NCBI RefSeq assembly: GCF_014698835.1
Contig: NZ_JACJTU010000056.1
Coordinates: 1-44,861, forward strand
Direction: 5' to 3'
From: Nostoc paludosum FACHB-159
GTDB lineage: Bacteria > Cyanobacteriota > Cyanobacteriia > Cyanobacteriales > Nostocaceae
DNA length: 44,861 nt
Shown here: positions 23,155 through 31,274 of the stretch, piece after piece
Layout: each line of letters starts with the position of its first letter
How positions within the stretch are numbered: position 1 is the first letter of the stretch
The notes under the pieces: model-generated
Told to the model about the DNA's origin: nothing
What the model saw: only the letters and a program-made list of their open reading frames with translations
The model's database searches: none
Position numbers and translations under genes: made by a program

Positions 23155-26100
23155 TTACTGCGCTGTCGGGCTTCCTTCTTCCACTGGACGGATAATGGGG
23201 GCGGGTGGTGTAACTACTGGTTGAAAGATTCCTTGTAATGCTTGTTCTAATGTTTGTGCCATGACAATTCGGTTTTCGTAAGCCACAACTACTCGCACCA
23301 AAGTTGGCAAGCTATTTTGTGTGGCTTCTAGATAAATTGGCTCGACGTACAACAGCGATTGCTCAATGGGAATTACTAGTAAATTTCCTTGAATGGCTCT
23401 CGAACCTTGGCGATTCCACAGGGAAATTTGCTGGGAAATTACCGGGTCTTGGTTAATTCGCGCCTCGATTTGCTCTGGGCCGTAGACCAGTCTTTCTTTA
23501 GGAAAGATATACAACAATAACTTACCGTAATTTACGCTATCCGATCGCGCTGCCAACCAAGCAATTAAATTAGTCCGCTGTCTGGGAGTGTAGGGCAAAA
23601 ACAAAATAAATTCTTCAAAAGTTACATTAGGTAGACCAGTAATCAAATAGTACGGTTCTACCGGACGGGGTTCGCTACCATAAATTTCGTTAGGAATCTG
23701 CCACTGGTCTTCCCGGTTGTAAAATACTTGGGGGTCGGTCATGTGGTAGGCCATCAACCGCTCAGATTGAATTTTGAACAAGTCCTCAGGATAGCGGATA
23801 TGATTGCGGAGATTGATGGGCATGGCGCTGAGCGGTTTGAAGATGTTGGGAAATATCCTCGACCAAGTGGCCACAATCGGATCGCTTCGATCGGCAATAT
23901 AAAAGTTAACAATGCCGTGGTAGGCATCAATTACTACTTTTACAGAGTTACGGATATAATTAATACCTTCGTTAGCAGTGTCTGAGTAAGGATAGCGATC
24001 GCTTGTTGTATAAGCATCGACAATCCAGTAAAGGTAACTTTTACCATTTGGGTAGTCTGGATCGGTATTGTTACGATTTGCATCAGCACTGACTAGATAA
24101 GGGTCGCTATCAAATTGCAAAAAAGGTGCGATCGCCTGGATTCTTTGCCTGATATTCCGCCGCAATAACACTTTGGTATCTGGCAAAAAGTCTCGCGTTA
24201 AGACCATTTGCCAATCTTTCAAATACATGGCAAACAGCCAGCGACGCCATAGCGAACCAATTTTAACGCCACCCCGTCCATCGTAGGAGTTATAAACATT
24301 GTCGCTACCACTGGGATAGTCCAATTCTCTAACTCTTGTGCCAGTCATTACATAGTTATTAGTAATTTCCCCATAATAAATTCGGGGTTCTCCAATGGGA
24401 ATACTTTCACGAATGCCTTGACTGGAAGTTGTCAGGGCGGTACTATCACCGCTAATATCTTTGACAAAATATTCTGGTAGTCCACCCGCACCCACTGTAT
24501 TCACTGGACTAACAGTAAACCCGAAACCGTGGGTATAAATTAGATGGCGGTTAACCCAGGTTTGAGCCTGCTGTGGTACGGCTGTGTAGTCTAATTCTCG
24601 TGCAGCAATTAGTACCTGACGGCGTTGTAGTGGTTCAATTACTTCCTGTTTCGGGGCTGGTTGGGGAACAGATGGTTGGTCTGAACTTACCTCTGTTTTC
24701 AAAGTATAGCGATCGATATCCGCATCGGGGAAGCGATAGTATGGGCGAATTTGTTGTAACTGACGGTTGGTTTCTAACAATGGTCGCTCATCCCAAAGAC
24801 GGATATTGCGAATTGTCAAGTCATTTTTTTGAATATCAGCTTCAGTTAATGTTCCTTGGGGGTTGAAGGTTCTAGCATCGATCGCCTCTAAATCAAATGC
24901 TTGGCGAGTTAAGGCAATGGTACGCTGAATGTAGGGTTGCTCTCTTTGCAATTCATTCGGTTCCACAATTAAATATTGCACTACATTAGGCAGAACAACG
25001 TCAGCTGCTGGAACTAGTACCAAATAAATGCCTAATCCGTAAAACACCAAGCGGCGATACTGAGATTTGGGTTTCCAGAATAATGTTCGCCAAAGTAAGT
25101 AAAAGGCGATGCCAACAGCCACAACACATAAAATCGTGTAAGCTGGCAACTGGGTTGTGACATCGGTGTAGCTGGCACCATAACTGACTCCACGGCTAGA
25201 ATACACCAGTTCATAGCGGCTCAACCAGTAACTCAAAGCTACCAAGAGCATCAACAAGCCACCCATACCGTATAAATGACGCTGTTGCTTTTGGGAAAAA
25301 CCAAGAAAAATTCCCTGACTTAAACTGTCACCCGACAGGAGATAAGTTAAGGCGACGGCGACAAAGCCATACAAAAATAATCCCATCAGCCAGAGTTCCA
25401 GCAGTTGCCAAAACGGTAAGGAAAATATGTAGAAGCTGATATCGCGACCAAATAAAGGCTCAGTGCTGTTGAAAGTGGTAGGGTGAAAATATAGCAATAC
25501 CTTTGCCCAGTTTTGGAATAGCATCAACCCAAAAATGGCACTAAAGACAATAGCGATCGCTGTGAGTAAAAAACCTGGAAAAATTAAAATAGCGATCGCT
25601 CCCCCCACAATTAAGCCGAGATCCCAAATTTGAGAGACAATCTGGTTTAAAAGTTGCCAGATCCTCTCTGGTCGGAATAAGGCGGGAATCGGTAAACTAG
25701 CGTTATCCACTGGAGAATGCCAGTAAGCAAGAGCAATTTGACCGTAGTGAGCTACCATTAACCCTGTCAACAAGCTCAGTATCAAAGCTAAGGGTAACAG
25801 CCAGCGTAATTTTAATGGTTTTAAGTCTTGGGTCTGGGGTGTCGAAATGCGATCGCGTCTTGCATAATCAACGCTGAGAAAGTTTTGGAATTCACTTTGT
25901 AGTTCAACTTCCTCAATCTTCAAAGACCGGGGATACTTCAGCCGTTGTGCCAGAGCAAGGTTTACCAGTAGATAGGCAGCACTGACACTAGCTACCACTA
26001 CCCACAAAATACCACGAGTCAATAACCTGACTAGAAATGCTTGCAGGTAGCCGACTTCCTGAAACCAAAGAATTTCTGCTCCCACGCGGGAGGCTAAATC

Positions 26101-26226
26101 CAAGAGTAGCCATAACCCCAGGAATATGATAAATACTCTAAAGCTCCATTTCCAGAACATTTTATATTGGCGATTGGGATTTGAGGATTGGGCATAGGGC
26201 ATTGGTGATGATATCACGTGCGCCAA
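23155..26226 (-). CDS. UPF0182 family membrane protein
   Basis: A 1023-residue protein with about seven transmembrane helices in its first 420 residues (for example FIIFLGLWLLLDLASRVGAE and LLPLALILSLLTGLMVAHYG), followed by a large soluble domain. The pattern (GFTVSPVNTVGAGGLPEYF, IYYGEITNNYVMTGTRVREL, YDGRGGVKIGSLWRRWLFAM) is that of UPF0182/COG1615, a conserved family without established function. The first 20 residues before MFWKWSFRVF are weakly conserved, so the start may be slightly downstream. Confidence 0.88.
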   Translation of the reverse strand: MAHVISSPMPYAQSSNPNRQYKMFWKWSFRVFIIFLGLWLLLDLASRVGAEILWFQEVGYLQAFLVRLLTRGILWVVVASVSAAYLLVNLALAQRLKYPRSLKIEEVELQSEFQNFLSVDYARRDRISTPQTQDLKPLKLRWLLPLALILSLLTGLMVAHYGQIALAYWHSPVDNASLPIPALFRPERIWQLLNQIVSQIWDLGLIVGGAIAILIFPGFLLTAIAIVFSAIFGLMLFQNWAKVLLYFHPTTFNSTEPLFGRDISFYIFSLPFWQLLELWLMGLFLYGFVAVALTYLLSGDSLSQGIFLGFSQKQQRHLYGMGGLLMLLVALSYWLSRYELVYSSRGVSYGASYTDVTTQLPAYTILCVVAVGIAFYLLWRTLFWKPKSQYRRLVFYGLGIYLVLVPAADVVLPNVVQYLIVEPNELQREQPYIQRTIALTRQAFDLEAIDARTFNPQGTLTEADIQKNDLTIRNIRLWDERPLLETNRQLQQIRPYYRFPDADIDRYTLKTEVSSDQPSVPQPAPKQEVIEPLQRRQVLIAARELDYTAVPQQAQTWVNRHLIYTHGFGFTVSPVNTVGAGGLPEYFVKDISGDSTALTTSSQGIRESIPIGEPRIYYGEITNNYVMTGTRVRELDYPSGSDNVYNSYDGRGGVKIGSLWRRWLFAMYLKDWQMVLTRDFLPDTKVLLRRNIRQRIQAIAPFLQFDSDPYLVSADANRNNTDPDYPNGKSYLYWIVDAYTTSDRYPYSDTANEGINYIRNSVKVVIDAYHGIVNFYIADRSDPIVATWSRIFPNIFKPLSAMPINLRNHIRYPEDLFKIQSERLMAYHMTDPQVFYNREDQWQIPNEIYGSEPRPVEPYYLITGLPNVTFEEFILFLPYTPRQRTNLIAWLAARSDSVNYGKLLLYIFPKERLVYGPEQIEARINQDPVISQQISLWNRQGSRAIQGNLLVIPIEQSLLYVEPIYLEATQNSLPTLVRVVVAYENRIVMAQTLEQALQGIFQPVVTPPAPIIRPVEEGSPTAQ

Positions 26227-26373
26227 ATTACTTGTTATTAAAGCGTAATCTCTTCCCCAGCCCCTCCTTCAATAAGAGGTTCTTTTATTATGAGCAATTC
26301 AGCAGATTATGATATGAGTCTTTATCAGCGATCGAATTTACATAGTATTACGTGGATGAGCCAAAGCAATAAT

Positions 26374-26396
26374 CCCCTCAGTTTTTACTGAGGGGG
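26374..26396 (-). terminator. Hairpin downstream of the pentapeptide gene
   Basis: CCCCTCAG pairs with CTGAGGGG around a six-base T/A loop, between the ends of the pentapeptide gene and the start of the UPF0182 gene. On the minus strand it is followed by ATTATT only, so the terminator call is moderate. Confidence 0.55.
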
Positions 26397-26450
26397 TTTG
26401 CGATTATTTAGACTCGTTTAATGGTAGTGGCAGCTAGGATTTATTTTGCA

Positions 26451-27083
26451 CTACTGAGCAATAAATCCTTCGGGTCTGATGGCGCCTTCTAAATCAACTC
26501 CCATCAGGTTTGCTCCTTGGATGTTTGCATTTGTGAGGTTTGTCTTTTCCAAGTCTGCGCCTTGCAAGTTTGCCGCTTGTAAATTTGCTCCCAAGAAGCT
26601 AGCCTTTTCTAAGTCTGCATCAAATAGGTTGGCTCCCGCTAAGTTTGCTCCTGCGATGTTTGCCTTGCCTAAATCTGCTCCTTGCAAGTTGGCTCCTTGT
26701 AAGTTTGTTTGCTGTAAGTTTGCTCTTTCAAAATCTGCTTTTTGTAAGTTCGCACCTTGCAAGTTTGCTGCTTGCAGGTTTGCATCCTTGAGAACTGCAC
26801 CAGTTAAATTACATCCGACACATTCTTTGGTTGTTAGTAAACGTTGAACGTTGGCTGCTACAGATTCTACTGGTACTGCAACTGGGGGTATTACTGGGGT
26901 TGGTTCCAATACTGGTGATGGAACTGGAGATATTACTGGAGTTGATTCTAAAGCTGGTTCTGATGGTGCTATTGTTTGAGCTTTAGCGCTGGGTTGATCC
27001 AGTAGCGAAAATGTTGCTACAACTACTACAAATAGGGCAGTTACGAGCCACTGAGTTAATTTTTTTGAATTTAGTTTATTCAT
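26451..27083 (-). CDS. Exported pentapeptide-repeat protein
   Basis: 210 residues from the ATG at 27083, chosen because CAGGAAG lies 7 bases upstream; the longer frame reaches into the spacer and has no such site. A signal peptide (LVTALFVVVVATFSLLDQ) ends at AKA-QT. A Pro/Val/Thr-rich linker leads to a Cys pair (KECVGC) and about 19 A(N/D)LXX repeats, which form a right-handed quadrilateral beta helix. Such proteins with a secretion signal are common in cyanobacteria and likely sit in the thylakoid lumen or periplasm. No partner is known here. Confidence 0.85.
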   Translation of the reverse strand: MNKLNSKKLTQWLVTALFVVVVATFSLLDQPSAKAQTIAPSEPALESTPVISPVPSPVLEPTPVIPPVAVPVESVAANVQRLLTTKECVGCNLTGAVLKDANLQAANLQGANLQKADFERANLQQTNLQGANLQGADLGKANIAGANLAGANLFDADLEKASFLGANLQAANLQGADLEKTNLTNANIQGANLMGVDLEGAIRPEGFIAQ

Positions 27084-27363
27084 CGTTTGCTTCCTGTGAT
27101 GATTTGCAGTGTTAGATTTGCTTTTGTAAGAGCCATCAATAATGTGCTTTATGTTCACTTTAAATAAGTTGATTGATAAGAGCAAATATTTTTTTGATTT
27201 AAAAACATAAATTCAAGTGATTAAAAAACTATTGGACTGGGAAGCGGATTAGGGACGCAGAGAATTTAAAACTCTGCAAAGTTGGCTTGACAGGCTACTA
27301 GATTTAGAAACCGATCCCCAATCCAAAGTCTAAAATCCCAAATCCAAAATTGTATGACCATAA

Positions 27364-28038
27364 CTAACTGCCAAGCATTGCCAAACTAGGTAAGAGTCGA
27401 TAGGTTTCACTTTTAATCAAAATAGACAATCCTAGCCAAATTAAGACAAAGGGGAAGATTTTTCGACCATACCGAGCTAAAACAGGCGTCATGAGAGGAT
27501 TACGGGTCAAGTTGTAAGACAAGAAGCACCACGCGCCAACAGTCAAATAACAAACACACAAAATTACGCCCAAACTTGGAAGATTGCTACTGGCGAATAA
27601 AGGTACATAAATTCCAATGTTGTTTCCACCATTGGCAATGGTAACTGCTGAAACACGGTAGGTTTGGGGATCGCGGATGGTTGCCAATAATGATTTCTTC
27701 TGCCGCCCAGATTTGCTCGGAGAGGGTAAACTAATTGACACATCTTGTACTGTCTCTCCGTCGTCTTCTCTACTCATGAAATTACTGATACCAATGGCGA
27801 TGGGAAGTAAACCTAGTAACCCAATCCAGGTACTAGGAATAATCAAACCACCGAAGAAACCAGGCAAGCTAGCAAGCACTAATACAGTGAATCCAACAAA
27901 TTCACCGATAACAATATGTTTAGCACTAAAGGTGCGATTGACTTTCCCAAAGAAAGTTGTCAAATATAAATTGTCGTCAAAGGTAGTTGCAAAAGCTACA
28001 GAGAACCCAATAATTACCGTACTGATTAGCCAACTCAT
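27364..28038 (-). CDS. CadD-type cadmium resistance/permease family protein
   Basis: 224 residues, with five or six membrane helices and the N-terminal CadD pattern FATTFDDNLYLTTFFGKVN, then FTVLVLASLPGFFGGLI and TIANGGNNIGIYVPLF. In Gram-positive bacteria CadD-like proteins confer cadmium resistance; in cyanobacteria the transported ion is not established. It is preceded by no regulator. The hydrophilic loop between about residues 88 and 125 is low in complexity. Confidence 0.75.
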   Translation of the reverse strand: MSWLISTVIIGFSVAFATTFDDNLYLTTFFGKVNRTFSAKHIVIGEFVGFTVLVLASLPGFFGGLIIPSTWIGLLGLLPIAIGISNFMSREDDGETVQDVSISLPSPSKSGRQKKSLLATIRDPQTYRVSAVTIANGGNNIGIYVPLFASSNLPSLGVILCVCYLTVGAWCFLSYNLTRNPLMTPVLARYGRKIFPFVLIWLGLSILIKSETYRLLPSLAMLGS

Positions 28039-28186
28039 GATCGCTACTCACAATAATTCAATGCTATTTTTCCTAAATCCTGACTCTGCTTTTCGATGTG
28101 ATGGCAGTTCAGGTTTTTTGACTGTTCTTCCTAGCGACAACTAATAGAGGTTCACCAGTCACCAGCCAATTGCCCAATCTTTAGAA

Positions 28187-28215
28187 GCGATGCCTACGGT
28201 AGTAAACTACGCCTC
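28187..28215. repeat. Dispersed repeat, degenerate copy of the 16156 type
   Basis: GCGATGCCTACGGTAGTAAA followed by CTACGCCTC, a diverged copy of the unit at 16156-16186 and 37252-37281. It is non-coding. Confidence 0.6.
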
Positions 28216-28555
28216 CAATCAAATTGGTGATTTTTTTCTCAGCAAGGTACCTTGGGAGTTCATGCAGTCAATATTATGACCTTTGACCGAATAAGAGCAA
28301 ATACTCTTGTTTTTTAAAATGATAAATTAAAGTGATTAAAAGAGAATTCAGAAGTCAGAATTGGTGAATTCAGAATCAGAAGAAGCTTTGCAACTTTAGT
28401 CGTGAGAGTGTCAAACGAAATTCTGGTTGCAAATGCGTTGCTAGGGGCGTACATCTGTATCCCCCTACGTTAATTCTTGGATTGCAAAGATTTTTGTCAA
28501 TGGTATTAGTAATGTTTAATTTTTTTAACAATAAATAATTCCAGACTGAGAAGTC

Positions 28556-28700
28556 ATAAACAAAAAACTCCACGCCACTTGCTCTGTGGAGTTTCCCGTC
28601 GCTTTTAATGAATAACTGCTCAAGCACCACACCAAATTTTTAATTTGGTGGACTACAATTAGTGGCGGGTCTAATCCCGTTTCCTTGCTCTAATTTGTGA
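28556..28700 (-). ncRNA. Candidate small RNA with intrinsic terminator
   Basis: Reading the minus strand from about 28700 there is GGAAACGGGATTAGACCCG (stem CGGG/CCCG), then a perfect 9-bp dyad (28630-28638 with 28642-28650), then a second GGGAAAC stretch, and last a terminator hairpin at 28565-28594 followed by six Ts. No open frame of quality lies inside. The shape resembles a small regulatory RNA; cyanobacterial Yfr families carry GGAAAC-type loops, but I cannot claim membership. The start is a guess. Confidence 0.35.
28565..28594 (-). terminator. Intrinsic terminator, minus strand
   Basis: Read on the minus strand, AAACTCCAC and GTGGAGTTT pair perfectly (9 bp) around a 12-base loop, and the stem runs straight into TTTTTTGTTT. 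This is the most canonical Rho-independent terminator in the window, yet no protein gene ends just before it. Confidence 0.8.
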
Positions 28701-28745
28701 ATTCTGAATTCACCAATTCTGAATTCTTATTTTCAACTCGTAATT

Positions 28746-29186
28746 ATGCTAACTAGTGTTGACCGTCTATTATTTGTCCGGCGAGTCCCAATTTTTAAGG
28801 AATTGCGGGACGATTTTATTGTGCGGCTGACTTCAGTGATGAATGAATTGTCATTTCCAGCTAATTACACGATTTTTAGGCAAGGAGAAGAAGGGCGATC
28901 GCTCTACATTGTGGTATCAGGTCGTGTTAGAGTCCATATTGGGAACAAACAGCTGGCAGAAGTAGAACAGGGAAAATACTTTGGTGAGATGGCAGTATTT
29001 GATACTCAACCCCGTTCCGCCAGCGCCACCACTTTGGAACCTTGCGAATTTCTAGAGCTGACCCAAGAGCAATTATATGATGCCATTGAAGAAACTCCAG
29101 ATATTGCGGTGAATATCATTCGTGAGCTATCGCGGCTGATTCGCAGATTGAACGATGATATGAATGTGACTTCTTTGCCAAGTTAA
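28746..29186 (+). CDS. Stand-alone cyclic-nucleotide-binding domain protein
   Basis: 146 residues forming a single cNMP-binding domain: VDRLLFVRRVPIFKEL at the N-terminus, FRQGEEGRSLYIVVSGRVRV in the beta roll, and the phosphate-binding cassette FGEMAVFDTQPRSASATT with its Glu and Arg. There is no helix-turn-helix or kinase part, so it is not a CRP-type regulator. It would bind cAMP or cGMP and act by protein contact. Similar single-domain proteins are frequent in filamentous cyanobacteria. Confidence 0.85.
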   Translation: MLTSVDRLLFVRRVPIFKELRDDFIVRLTSVMNELSFPANYTIFRQGEEGRSLYIVVSGRVRVHIGNKQLAEVEQGKYFGEMAVFDTQPRSASATTLEPCEFLELTQEQLYDAIEETPDIAVNIIRELSRLIRRLNDDMNVTSLPS

Positions 29187-29717
29187 TCATCTATAGGAAT
29201 AATACAGCAGTTTTCTTTTGCATGAAGTACAAAGTCACTGGTTTTGAGGCAGAAGGCAGTGTTTCGACTACGCGGTAATCGAGCGAAGTCGAGATTCAAC
29301 AACCAGGCAGGAGGGAGAAGAATAATTTGATTTGTGAATCCTTGGTTCTGTACCTCATTTAGGGTTCTTGGCAACTTTTGGTGATGATGAAAAGTTACGC
29401 GCTTTAAGGCAGAGGGCAGGAGGCAGAAGGCAGAAGGGTTTTAAGATTCTGCCTGTCGTCGTAGAACTTGTGGCCAAGACTCAGATCAAACTTGAAGACT
29501 TTTCTTGTGATCTAGAGGTTCTGTAACCCTTGCACAGCAGGAATTTCTGTAGTTTTCTTCTTTCTTCCTTCTGCCCTCTGCCTTCTGCCTTCTGCCTAAA
29601 CCAGCCCACTAGTGATCACCAAAAGCTGACAAGAACCTCATTTAGTTGCAAACTGCTGTATTTGATTTCTGAAAAAAACTCTCTCGGTCAGAGGAATGGA
29701 AGTGGGTTGGAGTTCCC
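29187..29717. repeat. Repeat-rich spacer with nested inverted repeats
   Basis: 531 bp without a gene. AATACAGCAGTTT at 29201-29213 is inverted at 29650-29662. GGTTCTTGGCAACTTTTGGT and following bases near 29363-29386 are inverted with a few mismatches near 29613-29637. GGCAGAAGG-type multiples at about 29406-29436 are inverted at 29569-29598. Together they look like a decayed, non-coding mobile sequence of about 460 bp. Confidence 0.6.
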
Positions 29718-31196
29718 TTAAATCCATGTTTTTGAAGATGCTACTTTCAGACATTCTTTAATAAACTGCTGTGGAATTTCTACACTTTCTCCCCAATGTA
29801 AATGAACATAAGAAGCATGAACATTTGCAGGTAAACTCCATCCCTCGCATCCCATATTTTCCTCACAATCGTAGCGAGAAGTTTCAAATAGGGGCTGATT
29901 GGGAATTGAGGTTAAATGAGAACGATGAAACTCGTGTCCGTAAACAGTTTTACCTACCTTGACTAACAGATTATCTTGCAAAGCTACAGCACGACGATAA
30001 CCCAAAGTTAAACGCCCACCCATCACGGCAGATGTTGGTAAAACTCCCGCCATCGACCAAGATTTACCTTCAAAATCGATAATTTCTTCACACAAATACA
30101 TTAATCCCCCACACTCAGCAATTGTGGGCATTCCTTTGAGAATTGCTCTTTTTACTGCATTACGGGCGCTGATATTTTCTGCTAATTGCTGGGCAAAAAC
30201 TTCTGGAAAACCACCCCCAAAATACATTCCTTGGACATCTTTTGGTAGTTCAGCATCTTTTAGAGGACTCCAGAAAACTAGTTCTGCACCCAGTTGTTGC
30301 AGTAAATCGAGATTGTCTTGGTAATAGAAATTAAAAGCGCGATCGCGGGCAATGGCAATTCTAACAGGGGAGTAGGTAGAGACGCGATTCATCGCGTCTG
30401 TAGGGAGATGAGGAGATGGGGAAATGGGGAGAGGTTTTGATTGTAACAGCGGTAATAAGCGTTGCCAATCGAAGCACGTATCTCCTAAATCGGCAAGGCG
30501 ATTGATTACAGCATCGAGTTCGGGAAGTTCGGCCGTGGGTACTAAACCCAAATGGCGATCGGGAATTGTGATATTATCTTGACGCCGCAGCACACCGAGA
30601 ATCGGTAATTGTAGGGATTGTAGGGAGTCTTTGAGGAGAGACAAATGGCGATCGCTCCCCACTCTATTTAATACTACCCCAGCCATTTTAATTCGGGGAT
30701 CGAAAGATTGGTAGCCGTGGGCGATCGCTGCCACAGAACCAGACAAACGGCTACAATCGATCGCCAACACCACAGGTAAATCTAACAACCGTGCGATGTG
30801 TGCGGTACTAGCAAAGTCAGTTGGGCATGGGTCATGGGGCATTGGGCATTGGGCATTGGGTATTCCCCACGTCCCCGTCTCCCCGCTTCCCCGCGTCTCC
30901 CCCACACTATGCCCAATTCCATCAAATAGCCCCATCACTCCTTCCACTAGGGCATATTCGGTGAGTTGACTATGACGGGCAAAACATTGCTGGACGTAGG
31001 CCTCAGAAGTTAGTACTGGATCTAAATTTCGACAAGGACGACCAGTTACATGTTGGTGAAACATGGGGTCGATGTAATCTGGGCCGACCTTGAAAGATTG
31101 TACAGAGCGATCGCGACGACATAAAGATGCTAAAAGGGTGAGCGTGACTGTTGTCTTGCCCACCCCACTACGTTCTCCAGCAATGATTAGAGACAT
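29718..31196 (-). CDS. cobB: Cobyrinate a,c-diamide synthase
   Basis: 492 residues. The N-terminal dethiobiotin-synthetase-like ATPase has the P-loop GERSGVGKTT (Lys14) and VEGVMGLFDG; the C-terminal glutamine amidotransferase has its nucleophile Cys362 in AECGG, with YFGGGFPE before and HFHRSH-like EFHRSH after. The enzyme (CobB/CbiA) amidates two carboxylates of cobyrinic acid or its cobalt form in cobalamin synthesis. Two segments, about residues 95-125 and 252-275, are translated intergenic-type repeats (see findings) and make the protein about 50 residues longer than usual. It lies 79 bp after opcA, separated by an AGACGCGAT palindrome. No cobalamin riboswitch is visible upstream. Confidence 0.9.
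   Translation of the reverse strand: MSLIIAGERSGVGKTTVTLTLLASLCRRDRSVQSFKVGPDYIDPMFHQHVTGRPCRNLDPVLTSEAYVQQCFARHSQLTEYALVEGVMGLFDGIGHSVGETRGSGETGTWGIPNAQCPMPHDPCPTDFASTAHIARLLDLPVVLAIDCSRLSGSVAAIAHGYQSFDPRIKMAGVVLNRVGSDRHLSLLKDSLQSLQLPILGVLRRQDNITIPDRHLGLVPTAELPELDAVINRLADLGDTCFDWQRLLPLLQSKPLPISPSPHLPTDAMNRVSTYSPVRIAIARDRAFNFYYQDNLDLLQQLGAELVFWSPLKDAELPKDVQGMYFGGGFPEVFAQQLAENISARNAVKRAILKGMPTIAECGGLMYLCEEIIDFEGKSWSMAGVLPTSAVMGGRLTLGYRRAVALQDNLLVKVGKTVYGHEFHRSHLTSIPNQPLFETSRYDCEENMGCEGWSLPANVHASYVHLHWGESVEIPQQFIKECLKVASSKTWI
30380..30399. repeat. AGACGCGAT-type palindrome inside cobB
   Basis: AGACGCGATTCATCGCGTCT, a perfect 9-bp-arm palindrome of the same family as 22131-22150, read in frame through cobB as part of DAMNRVST. 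It lies within residues about 267-274 of the product. Confidence 0.85.
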
Positions 31197-31253
31197 GAAA
31201 AATTTAAAAGTTAAGAGTCAGAAATTATGCATTATAACTCCTAACTGTTGTAC

Positions 31254-31273
31254 AGACGCGATTAATGGCGTCT
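31254..31273. repeat. AGACGCGAT-type palindrome between cobB and opcA
   Basis: AGACGCGATTAATGGCGTCT, with one mismatch between the arms. It almost touches the opcA stop codon and might shape the transcript end or processing between opcA and cobB. Confidence 0.7.
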
Positions 31274-31274
31274 C

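Larger units (their letters stand above)
28039..28745. other. Spacer between the CadD-like and cNMP-binding genes
   Basis: 707 bp. It holds a dispersed repeat copy at 28187-28215, GAATTCAGAATT-type direct repeats at both ends, and the candidate small RNA and its terminator (28556-28700). An 84-codon minus-strand frame beginning at GTG 28630 crosses the terminator and is not a convincing gene. Confidence 0.5.

Noticed and set aside
26479..26847. 122-codon plus-strand frame rich in KFAPCKFA repeats
   Set aside because: Antisense shadow of the pentapeptide-repeat gene; its regular pattern is a mirror of that gene's five-codon periodicity.
28376..28630. 84-codon minus-strand frame
   Set aside because: Starts at GTG inside a palindrome, runs through a strong terminator, and has no recognisable domain.
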